Origin: Actinocatenispora thailandica
GTDB taxonomy: Bacteria > Actinomycetota > Actinomycetes > Mycobacteriales > Micromonosporaceae
Assembly: GCF_016865425.1 (NCBI RefSeq)
Contig: NZ_AP023355.1
Coordinates: 6,136,198 to 6,200,197, forward strand
Reading direction: 5' to 3'
Length of the DNA stretch: 64,000 nucleotides
Part shown: piece by piece, positions 8,557 to 18,761 of the stretch
How positions within the stretch are numbered: position 1 is the first letter of the stretch
How the letters are laid out: the number at the start of each line of letters is the position of its first letter
Made by a program: the position numbers and the translations under genes
The notes under the pieces: model-generated
Seen by the model: only the letters and a program-made list of their open reading frames with translations
Told to the model about the DNA's origin: nothing
Database searches by the model: none

Positions 8557-11500
8557 ATGGAAGACCGGACGTGTTCGACGTGCGGTGAGCGCGTGCCACC
8601 AGCCGTGGGCATCTGCCCGCGCTGCGGCACGCCGGTCGACCAGCCACCGGCTGCCGGCCAGTACCGGGCGCCCGGCGGCTCGGCGCAACCGCCGTCCTGG
8701 CCGCCCGCCGACCAGCCGGGCTCTCCGGCAGGCCAAGCCGGCCCCTGGGGCGCCCCGCCGGCGGGCGCTGCCGGCGGCAACCCGTGGGAGTCGCCCGCCC
8801 AGCCCGCCGGCGGCGGGTGGGACGGACCGCAGCGGTCGGCCGGCCACGAGAGCGTGCCGCCGGAGTCCACCCCGTGGGGCGCGCCGCCGGCCGCACCGGC
8901 GAACGCCTGGGGCGAGCCGCCGGCACAGCACGGGGCGGCCCCCGCACAGCACGGCCAGCCCGACGCCTGGGGCGAGCCCGCGCAACCCGACGGCCGACCC
9001 GACGCCTGGGGCGAACCCGCGCAACCCGACGGCCGACCCGACGCCTGGGGCGAACCCGTGCAACCCGACAACCGGCCCGACGCCTGGGGCGAGCCGGCGC
9101 AACCCGACGGCCGGCCCGCCGGGGGCGGGAATCCGTGGGGCGAGCCGCCGGCCGCCGAGGCGTCGGGCGCACCCGGCTGGGGCGGCCGGCCGGAGCCGAC
9201 TTCGCCCGACGCCGGACTGCGGGACAGGCCCGACCAGGCCGACGACCCGGTCTCGCCGGCCGAACCGCCGGAACCGCCGCCCGGCTGGGGCGAGCCGCAG
9301 GTGGACGAGGCCGCGGCACTACCCGAGCCGTACCAGCCACCTCCGCCGCCGGTGGACGGGCCGGTCTGGGCCGGCGGTGCCGCGCCCGGCCCGGAGGAGC
9401 CCCCGAACCCGGCGCCGGCCGACAGCACGGATGCCCCCGCCGACCTGGGCGGCTACGACTCGGACGAGCTGCCGCCGGACCCGTGGGCGACGGCCGCACC
9501 GGCGGGCGACGGCGAACCGGCGGGCGATTCGCCGTCGGGCACCGACCGGCCGGCACCCTGGTCCGACCCCGCCCCGCTGGAGCAGCCGGACGGCGGGCAG
9601 CACGCGCAGCCGGGCGACGCCGGCGCCGGCGGCTTCGCGGTGCCCGACCAGCAGCCCGTGGATCGCTACGCACCCGCGGACGGCGGCTTCGCGGTGCCCG
9701 ACCAGGCACCCGCGGACCGCTACGCCCCGGCCGAGCAGGCCGGCTTCGCGGTACCAAACCAGGAACCGGTGGACCGCTACGCACCCGCGGACGGTGCCGG
9801 TGGCTTCGCGGTGCCCGACCAGGCACCCGTCGACCGCTACGCACCGGCGGACAGCGGCTTCGCGGTGCCCGACCAGGCGCCGGTCGACCGCTACGCGCCG
9901 GACGGCGGTTCCGGCAGCTCCGAGCAGCCGCCAGCCGACCGGTACACGCCCGCGGACGGTGCCGGTGGCTTCGCGGTACCCGACCAGGCGCCCGTCGATC
10001 GTTACGCGCCGGCCGACGGTGGCTCGGGAGCGCACGCCGCGCAGGACGACTCGGCCGGTGCCGGACACGGTGCGGCGCCGGGCGGCTTCGCGGTGCCCGG
10101 CCAGGATCCGGTCGATCGGTACGCGCCGGCGGACGTCGCGGCGCAGCCGTCGGGGGCGGTGGACGGCGGGTCGCCGTGGGCGGCGTTCGCCGACGCCTGG
10201 CAGGAACCGGTCGACCAGTCGGCGCCGCCGGCCGGCGGGGCCACGCAACCCGGCCACGAGCCGGTCCGCCCCGAGTCTGCCCGGCCCCAGCAGGCCGATC
10301 ACTCGGCGGGCCCCAGCCACGCGCAGCCTGAGCCGGCGGCCGGGTACGCCCAGCCGGCACCGTCCGGGTACGACGCGGACCGCCCGGCACCGTCCGGGTA
10401 CGACGCGGACCGCTCGGCACCGTCCGGATACGGGCAGGCCCGCTCCGAGCAGCCTGGTCATGCGCAGTCACGGCAGGAGCAGGATGCCGGGCCGGCCGCG
10501 CCGGTCGGGCACGATCAGGCCCGGCCCGAACCGGTCGAGTACGGCAGGGGTGGCGACCCGGCCCGGCACTCGCGCGGCGATGACGCGCCACGGCCAGCGG
10601 ACGACGGGCCGCCGGCCGCGTGGCCACCGGCCGCGGCGCCGTGGCCGGGCGACGACGTGCCGCCGGTGGTTGCGGCGCGTGGCCGGGCGACGGTGCCCGC
10701 CGCGAACCGGATCAGTGCCGAGGAACTCGCCTCGCTGCTGGACCAGGGCACCGGCGGCGAGCCGAGCCCGGCGCAGCCCGTGCACCCGGCGCAGCCGCCG
10801 GCCGCGGCGCCGTCCCCGGATCCGGCCCCGGCGAACGCCGAGGCCGACGCCGCGCGCGGGGCGAACGCCTGGTGGGAGCACGGTGCGCCGGGCGACCCGG
10901 CCGCGGCCGGCAACGCCGAGCCCGGCCGGCCCGGGTGGCCGCCGTCGGGCGAAGCGCACGGCGCCGGCCAGCCCGGCGGGCTGCCGCAGCGCGACACCAG
11001 CGACCCCTACCGGGCCCAGCAGCCCGACGCGTACGGCGGGCAGGACGCGGGGTCCTACCGCGCCGCGCCGCCGGACGCCGGCCCGGGCACGTACGGCGCG
11101 GCGGCCACGCCGCAGGGCGACGGCCCGTTCGGCGCACCGCAGGGCAACGGGCAGTACGGCGCACCACGAAGCGACGGCCCGTTCGGCGCACCGCAGAGCA
11201 ACGGGCAGTACGGCGGGCCGCAGGGCGACAGTCCGTACGGCGGGCCGCAGGGCGACGGCCCGTACCGGTCGGCGAGCCAGGCGGGTGCGCCGCCGAGCCA
11301 GGCGTACCGGCAGCCGGCCGGTTCACCGGACGGCCAGTACGGGTCGGGGCAGCAGCCGGGCGGTCAGCAGTACGGTGGGTCGCAGTACGGCGAGCCGGCG
11401 CAGGACCAGGCGTACCCGCCCGGGCAGTACGGCGCGCCGCAGCAGCAGTACGGCGCGCCCGGCCAGCAGCCGGCCGGTGGCCAGCCCGGCACGTACGGGG

Positions 11501-12630
11501 CGCCGGCGGATCCGCGCTATCCGAACTCCGCGCCGCCGTTCCCGGCCCCGCCGGAGCCGAACGGCGCCGCGCCGGACGCCGGTTCGTGGTGGCAGAGCGG
11601 TTCGGACCGGGCCGGCGGCGAGCAGGCCCGGCGGGACGGCGGCGAGGGCGGCGGTACCGGTGGGGGCGGTCCAGGGGGCCCGGGCATCCACCACGGACAG
11701 CAGAATCCCGCGTTCCTGGGTGACGGGGCCGAGGCTCCGCCCGGCTCCCTGCCACCCGCGCAACGCTTCGCTGCCCAGCTCGCCGCCGAGCACGACCGCA
11801 CCGCGGCCGATGCGGACCGCCCGCAGGCACCGGACCGGAACGAGTACCGGTCCGCCGCCCCGGGCCGGCACGAGCAGCAGCAGGACAACCCCGCCGGTGC
11901 CGCTCGGTACCAGCCGGGCGGTGCGCCGGGCTCGACGCCCGGCGGAGCCGGACTCCCCCGGCGGCACGGCGCTGGAGCGAACGACGAGGCCCGGGGCCAC
12001 CCCGGCGACGCCGACCCGAACAGGACCGCCGGGCCGGGTGGCGACGCGCACACCCGACCCGACGCCGGTCCGAACAGGACCGCCCCGGCCCGACCCGACG
12101 CCGATCCGGCCCGGCACGATGCCGGTCCGGGTGGCGACGCCGGAGCCCGATCCGGCGACGCGGGCGAGCCACGGTACGCGACGGATCCGCCGCCCCGGCC
12201 GTGGACCGACGCGGACCGGGCCGCCGCCCGGCCGAACCCGGCCGGCGCACCGCCGTGGGCCCAGGACGGTGCCGCCGGCCCGGCCCGGAGCGCCGCCGAC
12301 GGCACCGGCTGGTCATCCACCGCGCCGGGCCAGCCGGGCCCGAACGCCGCGGGAGCCGGCCCCGGCGGTACGCCCACGCCGGGCGCGCCGGGCGGAGGCC
12401 GACCCGGGCCGGGCAGTGGGGCATCCGCGCCGGCCGGCTATCCGGCGCTGAACCCGCTGGAGACGACCGGGTCGCTGGCCGGCAGCATCCTCGGGCCGCG
12501 AAACGCGCCGCCGGACGCCACCGGCGACCTGCGGCAGCAGACGTCGACCCGGCGCACCCTGCTGGTACTGCTGGTCGGCGTGGTGTTCCTGGTACTGATC
12601 GGGGTGGGGCTGTGGGTGTTCCTGTCCTGA
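8557..12630 (+). CDS. giant zinc-ribbon / low-complexity repeat / C-terminal tail-anchored protein
   Basis: 1357 residues from ATG 8557 (TTGGGAGGGCTCG upstream). Three parts: an N-terminal zinc ribbon (CSTCGERVPPAVGICPRCG, residues 6-24); about 1290 residues of Pro/Gly/Ala/Gln/Asp low complexity with several tandem repeat families (PDAWGEPAQPDGR, FAVPDQAPVDRYAPADG, PSGYDADR, PQGNGQYGAP/PFGAPQ); and one C-terminal transmembrane helix (TLLVLLVGVVFLVLIGVGLWVFL), ending two residues later. The topology suggests a cytoplasmic disordered protein anchored in the membrane by its tail. I do not recognise a family and make no functional claim. A TAGGCT box lies at 8423-8428, about 130 nt upstream. An 887-residue minus-strand ORF over this region is a composition shadow. 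Confidence 0.8.
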   Translation: MEDRTCSTCGERVPPAVGICPRCGTPVDQPPAAGQYRAPGGSAQPPSWPPADQPGSPAGQAGPWGAPPAGAAGGNPWESPAQPAGGGWDGPQRSAGHESVPPESTPWGAPPAAPANAWGEPPAQHGAAPAQHGQPDAWGEPAQPDGRPDAWGEPAQPDGRPDAWGEPVQPDNRPDAWGEPAQPDGRPAGGGNPWGEPPAAEASGAPGWGGRPEPTSPDAGLRDRPDQADDPVSPAEPPEPPPGWGEPQVDEAAALPEPYQPPPPPVDGPVWAGGAAPGPEEPPNPAPADSTDAPADLGGYDSDELPPDPWATAAPAGDGEPAGDSPSGTDRPAPWSDPAPLEQPDGGQHAQPGDAGAGGFAVPDQQPVDRYAPADGGFAVPDQAPADRYAPAEQAGFAVPNQEPVDRYAPADGAGGFAVPDQAPVDRYAPADSGFAVPDQAPVDRYAPDGGSGSSEQPPADRYTPADGAGGFAVPDQAPVDRYAPADGGSGAHAAQDDSAGAGHGAAPGGFAVPGQDPVDRYAPADVAAQPSGAVDGGSPWAAFADAWQEPVDQSAPPAGGATQPGHEPVRPESARPQQADHSAGPSHAQPEPAAGYAQPAPSGYDADRPAPSGYDADRSAPSGYGQARSEQPGHAQSRQEQDAGPAAPVGHDQARPEPVEYGRGGDPARHSRGDDAPRPADDGPPAAWPPAAAPWPGDDVPPVVAARGRATVPAANRISAEELASLLDQGTGGEPSPAQPVHPAQPPAAAPSPDPAPANAEADAARGANAWWEHGAPGDPAAAGNAEPGRPGWPPSGEAHGAGQPGGLPQRDTSDPYRAQQPDAYGGQDAGSYRAAPPDAGPGTYGAAATPQGDGPFGAPQGNGQYGAPRSDGPFGAPQSNGQYGGPQGDSPYGGPQGDGPYRSASQAGAPPSQAYRQPAGSPDGQYGSGQQPGGQQYGGSQYGEPAQDQAYPPGQYGAPQQQYGAPGQQPAGGQPGTYGAPADPRYPNSAPPFPAPPEPNGAAPDAGSWWQSGSDRAGGEQARRDGGEGGGTGGGGPGGPGIHHGQQNPAFLGDGAEAPPGSLPPAQRFAAQLAAEHDRTAADADRPQAPDRNEYRSAAPGRHEQQQDNPAGAARYQPGGAPGSTPGGAGLPRRHGAGANDEARGHPGDADPNRTAGPGGDAHTRPDAGPNRTAPARPDADPARHDAGPGGDAGARSGDAGEPRYATDPPPRPWTDADRAAARPNPAGAPPWAQDGAAGPARSAADGTGWSSTAPGQPGPNAAGAGPGGTPTPGAPGGGRPGPGSGASAPAGYPALNPLETTGSLAGSILGPRNAPPDATGDLRQQTSTRRTLLVLLVGVVFLVLIGVGLWVFLS
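9631..10134 (+). repeat. in-frame protein repeat array (FAVPxQxPVDRYAPAD)
   Basis: Seven copies of a roughly 18-24-residue unit beginning FAVP and ending DRYAPAD, separated by short Gly-rich linkers, inside the giant zinc-ribbon protein. One degenerate half-unit (EQPPADRYTPADG) lies between copies five and six. Copies differ mainly in linker length, so the array probably expands and contracts in units. Confidence 0.85.
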
Positions 12631-12770
12631 GCGGTGCGGGCGGAAAGCACCGTCGGTCCCGCTGATCCGGCCGTCGGCGTGGCAGGCTGGTCGGGTCCGC
12701 CGCGACGACCGGGAGGCGGGAGCCGACCGGCCGCTCCGACGGCGGTGGATCGCGGACCCGGGAGGCGGAG

Positions 12771-13394
12771 ATGGCGACGCTGGGCAGGTCGGCGCTGTGG
12801 CGTCGGCTGGACACCACCGGCACCGAGCACGTGCTGTACGACGACAGCCAGGGCCTGCGCGCTCGCGGCACCGTCGTCAGCGCCGACCCGGTGCCGTACG
12901 TGTGCCAGTACCAGCTGCTCACCGATGAGACGTGGGCGACCCGGATGTTCGAGGTCGAGGCGGAGGGTGCCGGCTGGCGGCGCCGGGTGCGGCTGGAGCG
13001 GGCCGCGGGCCGGTGGCGGGTCACCGCGAACGAGGCGGGTCGGCTCGACCAGCTGCTCGCCCGGGCGGGGCGCCCCGGTGCGGCGCTGCCCGGTGCCGAG
13101 CTGCCCGAGGAGTTGACCCCGGCCACCGACGTCGACCTGCAGTTCTCGCCGCTGACGGCGATGCTGCCGCTGCGCCGGCGCGGGCTGCTGCACGAGCCGG
13201 ACAGCGTGCCGCACACGATCACCGCCGCCTGGGTGTTGCTACCGGAGCTGACGGTGCTGCCGAGCGAGCAGACCTATCGGGCGGTCGGCGACGACAAGGT
13301 GCGCTACCAGTCGGGGTCGTTCGCGGCCGAACTCACCGTCGACCCGGACGGGCTGGTCCGGCACTATCCCGGCCTCGCCGACCGCGTCGGCTGA
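12771..13394 (+). CDS. putative glycolipid-binding domain protein (PF06475-type)
   Basis: 207 residues, ATG 12771 with CGGGAGGCGG upstream. The pattern of beta strands and short motifs fits the glycolipid-binding/DUF1089 family: an N-terminal W(R)RLD...GTEHVLYDD, a middle TRMFEVEAEGAG...RVRLERAAGRWRV, the conserved TDVDLQFSPLTAMLPLRR, then ITAAWVLLPELTVLPSEQTYRA. No signal peptide or membrane helix is seen. The family has a structure resembling lipoprotein-localisation folds, but no proven function. The gene stands alone, 140 bp after the giant protein, and runs into a long inverted repeat. Confidence 0.75.
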   Translation: MATLGRSALWRRLDTTGTEHVLYDDSQGLRARGTVVSADPVPYVCQYQLLTDETWATRMFEVEAEGAGWRRRVRLERAAGRWRVTANEAGRLDQLLARAGRPGAALPGAELPEELTPATDVDLQFSPLTAMLPLRRRGLLHEPDSVPHTITAAWVLLPELTVLPSEQTYRAVGDDKVRYQSGSFAAELTVDPDGLVRHYPGLADRVG

Positions 13395-13407
13395 CCTCCC
13401 CCGCGCC

Positions 13408-13468
13408 GTTGATCATGGTGTTGTCCGGCTTGGACATCGATGTCTTCTCGGACAACGCCATGATCGAC
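13408..13468. repeat. GTTGATCATGG-family intergenic inverted repeat, copy A
   Basis: Arms 13408-13427 and 13449-13468 pair over 20 bp with two mismatches around a 21-nt loop. Same arm core (GATCATGGYGTTGTC) as copies at 20711 and 52292. Sits between convergent genes; likely a bidirectional terminator. Confidence 0.85.
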
Positions 13469-13488
13469 AGCGTCCCGGGCGCGGCGGG

Positions 13489-14643
13489 TCAGGGTTCGCG
13501 CCAGTGGCCGGTGGCGAGGAACCGCTCCACGGTGGCCAGGTACGGCGCCGGGTCCAGGTGCTGCGCGGCGAGCCAGTCGTCGTCGTAGTACGTGCAGGCG
13601 TAGCGGTCGCCGGAGTCGCACAGCAGCGTCACCACGCTGCCGGTCCGGCCGGCCGCGCGCAGCTCCGCGATCAGCGCGAACGCCCCGCACAGGTTGGTAC
13701 CGGTGGAGCCGCCGACGCGCCGCCCGAGCAGCGTCGCCGCGGCCCGCATCGCGGCGATCGACGCCGCGTCCGGTACCCGCATCATCCGGTCCACCACGCC
13801 GGGCAGGAACGAGGGTTCGACCCGCGGCCGGCCGATGCCCTCGATCCGGGATCCGGCGTTCACCGTGTGCTCCGCGTCGTCGTCGACCCAGCCCTGGTAG
13901 AACGCCGAGTTCTCCACGTCGACGACGGCGAGCCGGGTCGGATGCTGCCGGTACCGCAGGAACCGGCCGATGGTCGCGGACGTGCCGCCGGTACCGGCGC
14001 CGACCACGATCCACTCCGGGATCGGGTGCCGTTCCAGCGCCAGCTGCTCGAAGATCGACTCGGCGATGTTGTTGTTGCCGCGCCAGTCGGTGGCGCGCTC
14101 GGCGTAGGTGAACTGGTCCATGAAGTGCCCGCCGAGCTTGCCGGCCAGGGTGCGCGCCTCGGCGTACACCCGGGACGCGTCGTCGACCAGGTGGCACCGG
14201 CCGCCGGCGAACTCGATCAGCTCGATCTTCTCCGGGCTGGTGGACGCCGGGATCACCGCGACGAACGGCAACCCGAGCATGCGCGCGAAGTACGCCTCGC
14301 TGACGGCGGTGGAGCCGGACGACGCCTCGACGATCGTGGTGCCCTCGGTGATCCAGCCGTTGCACAGCCCGTAGAGGAACAGCGACCGGGCCAGCCGGTG
14401 CTTGAGCGAGCCGGTCGGGTGCACCGACTCGTCCTTCAGGTAGAGGTCGATGCCCCAGTCGAACGGCAGCGGGAAGGCGAGCAGATGGGTGTCGGCGCTG
14501 CGGTTGGCGTCCGCGGCGACCTTGCGCACCGCGTCCGCCACCCAGCCGCGGGCGGCGTTGCCCCGGTCGAGTTGTTCCACCCGGCGACGGTACCGCGCGG
14601 TGGGCCCCGGTTCCGGCACCCACCGCAGCGTCGGCAGGATCAC
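13489..14643 (-). CDS. PLP-dependent cysteine desulfhydrase / cysteine synthase-like protein (Cds1-like)
   Basis: 384 residues from GTG 14643, whose first bases overlap the stop of the upstream Clp-N gene (GTGA, 14640-14643), so translation is coupled. Fold-type II PLP enzyme: Schiff-base Lys in [13 protein letters not shown], phosphate-binding [13 protein letters not shown] and [14 protein letters not shown], and C-terminal LLCDSGDRY. The stretch NRSADTHL...[11 protein letters not shown] strongly recalls mycobacterial Cds1 (Rv3684), which converts cysteine to pyruvate, H2S and ammonia; true cysteine synthase activity cannot be excluded. A frame open far upstream of GTG 14643 belongs to the Clp-N region and is not real. 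Third gene of an HTH-ClpN-Cds operon. Confidence 0.85.
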   Translation of the reverse strand: MILPTLRWVPEPGPTARYRRRVEQLDRGNAARGWVADAVRKVAADANRSADTHLLAFPLPFDWGIDLYLKDESVHPTGSLKHRLARSLFLYGLCNGWITEGTTIVEASSGSTAVSEAYFARMLGLPFVAVIPASTSPEKIELIEFAGGRCHLVDDASRVYAEARTLAGKLGGHFMDQFTYAERATDWRGNNNIAESIFEQLALERHPIPEWIVVGAGTGGTSATIGRFLRYRQHPTRLAVVDVENSAFYQGWVDDDAEHTVNAGSRIEGIGRPRVEPSFLPGVVDRMMRVPDAASIAAMRAAATLLGRRVGGSTGTNLCGAFALIAELRAAGRTGSVVTLLCDSGDRYACTYYDDDWLAAQHLDPAPYLATVERFLATGHWREP

Positions 14644-15191
14644 GCGGCCTGGTGCGGCAGTTCCCGCTCGACCGCCTCGCGTACCGCGTCCGGCTCGACG
14701 CCGAGCGCCCGAAGTGTCGCGGTCGCCGGGTTCGGCTCGGCGCCGACGACCCCGAGCAGGATGTGCCCGTCGTTGATCTCGGTGTCCTGCCGGTGCACCA
14801 CCTCCCGCACGGCCAGCTCCAGCGATTTCTTCGCGGCCGGGTCGAACGGGATGTGCCCGGCCTGGAACGGCTTCGGTGACCGGTCCAGCGCGCCCGGCCC
14901 GAACGACTCCTCGGCGGCGCGCTTCACCTCGGCCAGGTCGATGCCGACGGTGGCGAGCGCGTCGGCGTCCAGCGCGTCGTCGTGCTGGTGCCCCAGCCCC
15001 GCCACGTACGCCCGGGCCGGCTCGAACCCGACCCCGAGCGAGGCGAGCGCCGCCGCGCCCGGCCCCCGGTCGATGGCGAGAATGCCGAGCAGCACGTGCT
15101 CGGTACCGACGTGGTCGTGCCGCAGCGCCCGGGCCTCTTCCTGGGCCATGACCACGGCCGCGCGGGCACCCTTGGTGAACCGATCGAACAT
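14640..15191 (-). CDS. stand-alone Clp N-terminal domain protein
   Basis: 183 residues carrying two Clp-N (double-Clp) repeats and no AAA+ ATPase: [20 protein letters not shown] and [10 protein letters not shown] in the first, [20 protein letters not shown] and [11 protein letters not shown] in the second. It aligns by eye with the N-domain of ClpC encoded at 46178-48700, but the linker between repeats is longer. Clp-N domains bind adaptors and substrates, so it may act as a substrate adaptor or decoy for ClpC, or as a sensor in its own operon. It starts 2 nt after the HTH gene stop and overlaps the Cds gene by 4 nt. Confidence 0.87.
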   Translation of the reverse strand: MFDRFTKGARAAVVMAQEEARALRHDHVGTEHVLLGILAIDRGPGAAALASLGVGFEPARAYVAGLGHQHDDALDADALATVGIDLAEVKRAAEESFGPGALDRSPKPFQAGHIPFDPAAKKSLELAVREVVHRQDTEINDGHILLGVVGAEPNPATATLRALGVEPDAVREAVERELPHQAA

Positions 15192-15193
15192 CG

Positions 15194-15415
15194 TCAGCGA
15201 TCCTTTCGCCCTTTGGCATGTTTCTTGTGGACGGCCTGCCGGCTGACCCCGAGCAGCACCGCGATGGCCTCCCAGGACCAGCCCTGGTCGCGCGCCGCGG
15301 TCACCTGCAACGCCTCCAGCCGCTCGGCGAGCTCGCGCAACGCCCGCACCGCCCGGAGGCCGATCGCCGGATCCTTGCTGCCGGCCGCCTCGGCCAGCTG
15401 CACTCCAGTAGCCAT
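15194..15415 (-). CDS. small helix-turn-helix transcriptional regulator
   Basis: 73 residues. The N-terminal half is an Ala/Glu-rich helix ([20 protein letters not shown]) that may dimerise; the C-terminal half is an HTH ([19 protein letters not shown]) followed by a basic tail. Small HTH proteins of this type are often encoded before Clp-N proteins in actinomycetes. Its upstream DNA holds two GTCAAC...GTTGAC palindromes exactly over a good promoter, so it probably represses its own operon. ATG 15415 has no ribosome-binding site; the promoter position implies a leaderless mRNA. Confidence 0.85.
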   Translation of the reverse strand: MATGVQLAEAAGSKDPAIGLRAVRALRELAERLEALQVTAARDQGWSWEAIAVLLGVSRQAVHKKHAKGRKDR

Positions 15416-15461
15416 GCCGTCAACCTACGTTGACATCGGGCCCGTGTCAACCTTGGTTGAC
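15416..15461 (-). promoter_or_regulatory. sigma-70 promoter overlapped by two operator palindromes, leaderless
   Basis: Read on the minus strand: -35 TTGACA (15450-15445), 17-nt spacer, -10 TAGGTT (15427-15422), then 6 nt to the ATG. The palindromes GTCAACCTTGGTTGAC (15446-15461, 7-bp arms) and GTCAACCTACGTTGAC (15419-15434, 6-bp arms) cover the -35 and -10 boxes respectively. Binding of the HTH dimer would block RNA polymerase. Confidence 0.82.
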
Positions 15462-15574
15462 GCCACGGTGTGCCGGTTACCGCGCGGGCACGTCCGACGT
15501 CACCCGCCCGACACCGTCGGCGAGGACACTGGGAGAGCCCGCAAAACCCGATGCAGCAAGGGGAACGCGACATC

Positions 15575-16030
15575 ATGCCGCAGCAGCCGCGGACGGTACG
15601 GACCATCGCGATGGTCGCGCACGACAACAAGAAGGTCGAACTGTTGCGCTGGGCCGACTTCAACCGGACCACCCTGCGCGGCCACCGGCTCTACGCCACC
15701 GGCACCACCGGTTCGATGCTGCAGTACGAGTTGGGGCTGCCGGTCACCCAGTACCTGTCCGGGCCGGTCGGCGGCGACCAGCAGATCGGCGCCAAGATCG
15801 CCGAGGGCGAGATCGACATGCTGGTCTTCTTCTGGGACCCGCTGGAGGCCCAGCCGCACGACCCGGACGTCAAGGCGCTGCTCCGGCTGGCCACGGTGTG
15901 GAACATCCCGGTCGCGACGAACGTCGCCACCGCCGACTTCCTGATCTCGTCACCGCTGTTCCACGGCGACTACGCGCCCCGGCGCCCCGAGTTCGCCCCC
16001 CGCAACCCCACCGACCTCACCCCGGAGTGA
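15575..16030 (+). CDS. mgsA: methylglyoxal synthase
   Basis: 151 residues from ATG 15575 (AAGGGGAACG upstream; ATG 15551 is an alternative). Family motifs: AMVAHDNKK at the N-terminus, [11 protein letters not shown] phosphate loop, [21 protein letters not shown] with the catalytic Asp region, and [15 protein letters not shown]. The enzyme converts dihydroxyacetone phosphate to methylglyoxal and phosphate, a bypass that releases phosphate when sugar phosphates accumulate. It is divergent from the HTH-ClpN-Cds operon, so the operator cluster could also affect it, although the plus-strand box there (TTGACA, 17 nt, TTGGTT) is weak. Confidence 0.92.
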   Translation: MPQQPRTVRTIAMVAHDNKKVELLRWADFNRTTLRGHRLYATGTTGSMLQYELGLPVTQYLSGPVGGDQQIGAKIAEGEIDMLVFFWDPLEAQPHDPDVKALLRLATVWNIPVATNVATADFLISSPLFHGDYAPRRPEFAPRNPTDLTPE

Positions 16031-16033
16031 GTC

Positions 16034-16071
16034 AGTACCGATTCTGGTACTGGATCAGGTACCATCGCGGC
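16034..16071 (+). promoter_or_regulatory. toxin-antitoxin operator: three GGTAC half-sites, leaderless -10
   Basis: AGTACC (16034-16039), GGTACT (16046-16051) and GGTACC (16058-16063) are half-sites spaced exactly 12 bp apart. The first two form an inverted repeat. TACCAT at 16060-16065 fits a -10 box and is 6 nt from the antitoxin ATG. Typical of ribbon-helix-helix autoregulation. Confidence 0.65.
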
Positions 16072-16269
16072 ATGGCAGCACTCAACGTGGCTTTCGACGA
16101 TGATGAGATGGACGAGCTGCGCCGAGTCGCCGAAGCAGAGGGCGTCAGCATGAAGGCCCTGGTGCACAAGGCGACGATTCATTCTCTGCACGAGCGCAGG
16201 GTGCAGACGGCGACGAAACGTACGGTCGACGCGCTGGCCGAGGTGAACAAGCGGCTGGCCGAGCTGTGA
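16072..16269 (+). CDS. antitoxin of a Fic/Doc-type toxin-antitoxin pair
   Basis: 65 residues: MAALNVAFDDDEMDELRRVAEAEGVSMKALVHKA... The N-terminal strand followed by two helices fits a ribbon-helix-helix DNA-binding module, and the C-terminal helix (VDALAEVNKRLAEL) would neutralise the toxin. The stop overlaps the toxin start (GTGA, 16266-16269). No ribosome-binding site is visible, in line with a leaderless transcript from the operator region just upstream. Such antitoxins usually repress their own promoter with the toxin as co-repressor. Confidence 0.8.
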   Translation: MAALNVAFDDDEMDELRRVAEAEGVSMKALVHKATIHSLHERRVQTATKRTVDALAEVNKRLAEL

Positions 16270-16641
16270 CCGAATCGGTCGAATATCTCGACATCGAGGA
16301 CATTGTCGCCATCGCGAGCACGATCGCCGGCGAGCGAATCGCGCCACGTGACCTCGGCCTGCTCGCCTCGGCAGTGGCCCGGCCGCAAGCGAGCATGTTC
16401 GGGCAGGATGCCTATCCCGACCTACACGTGAAGGCCGCCGCGCTGCTGCATTCACTGGCCGCCAACCATGCCTTCGTGGACGGGAACAAGCGCACCGCGC
16501 TCAACTCCGCGATCGTGTTCCTCGACATCAATGGTCATCCGTTGAGCAAGCCGGTTGACATCGATGCCATGGTGAAGCTGACCCTTGCCGCGGCTCAATC
16601 GCAGCTTGATCTCGCCGCGATCGCCGACGGGCTTCGCACAT

Positions 16642-16652
<11 letters not shown>
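16266..16652 (+). CDS. doc: Doc/Fic-family toxin
   Basis: 128 residues from GTG 16266, the size of P1 Doc. The Fic motif HAFVDGNKRTALNSA (HxFxxGNKR) is complete, with an upstream VKAAALLHSLAANH helix as in Doc. Doc proteins phosphorylate elongation factor EF-Tu and stop translation reversibly. The gene is translationally coupled to its antitoxin. Its 3' end overlaps the 3' end of the convergent Lrp-type regulator by 11 bp (16642-16652), so transcription of the two may interfere. Confidence 0.9.
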
Positions 16653-18471
<1,819 letters not shown>

Positions 18472-18488
18472 CCTCGCGCCCCGTACTT

Positions 18489-18528
18489 CCGGCGCGGGTC
18501 GCGCCAACGACGTCGCGGCCCGCGCCGG
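18489..18528 (+). terminator. hairpin after hppD
   Basis: CCGGCGCGGG (18489-18498) pairs with CCCGCGCCGG (18519-18528) around a 20-nt loop, 18 nt after the hppD stop. Confidence 0.55.
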
Positions 18529-18761
18529 TCGGCCCCGGGGGCGGGGGCGGGCATCGCGGTTGCCGCTACCCGTAACCTTGCTCTGTCAGCTTTCGCCGGG
18601 CCCTCCACCGTGCGTGCGTGGTCGCGCCCACCGGCACCGGCCCCTCGGGAGCCCGGGTCGGCGCGGTGGTGTCGAGGAAGGTTCATGAGCGAGCAGCGAG
18701 CGAATCCCAGGTGTCGCGCCGTCGTGCCGCGTGCCCGTTCGGAACGCGGCGGAGAACGGGC

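Noticed and set aside
7964-10627. 887-residue minus-strand ORF
   Set aside because: Arg/Pro/Ala-rich shadow of the repeat-rich giant protein and the NlpC/P60 tail; no ribosome-binding site or motif.
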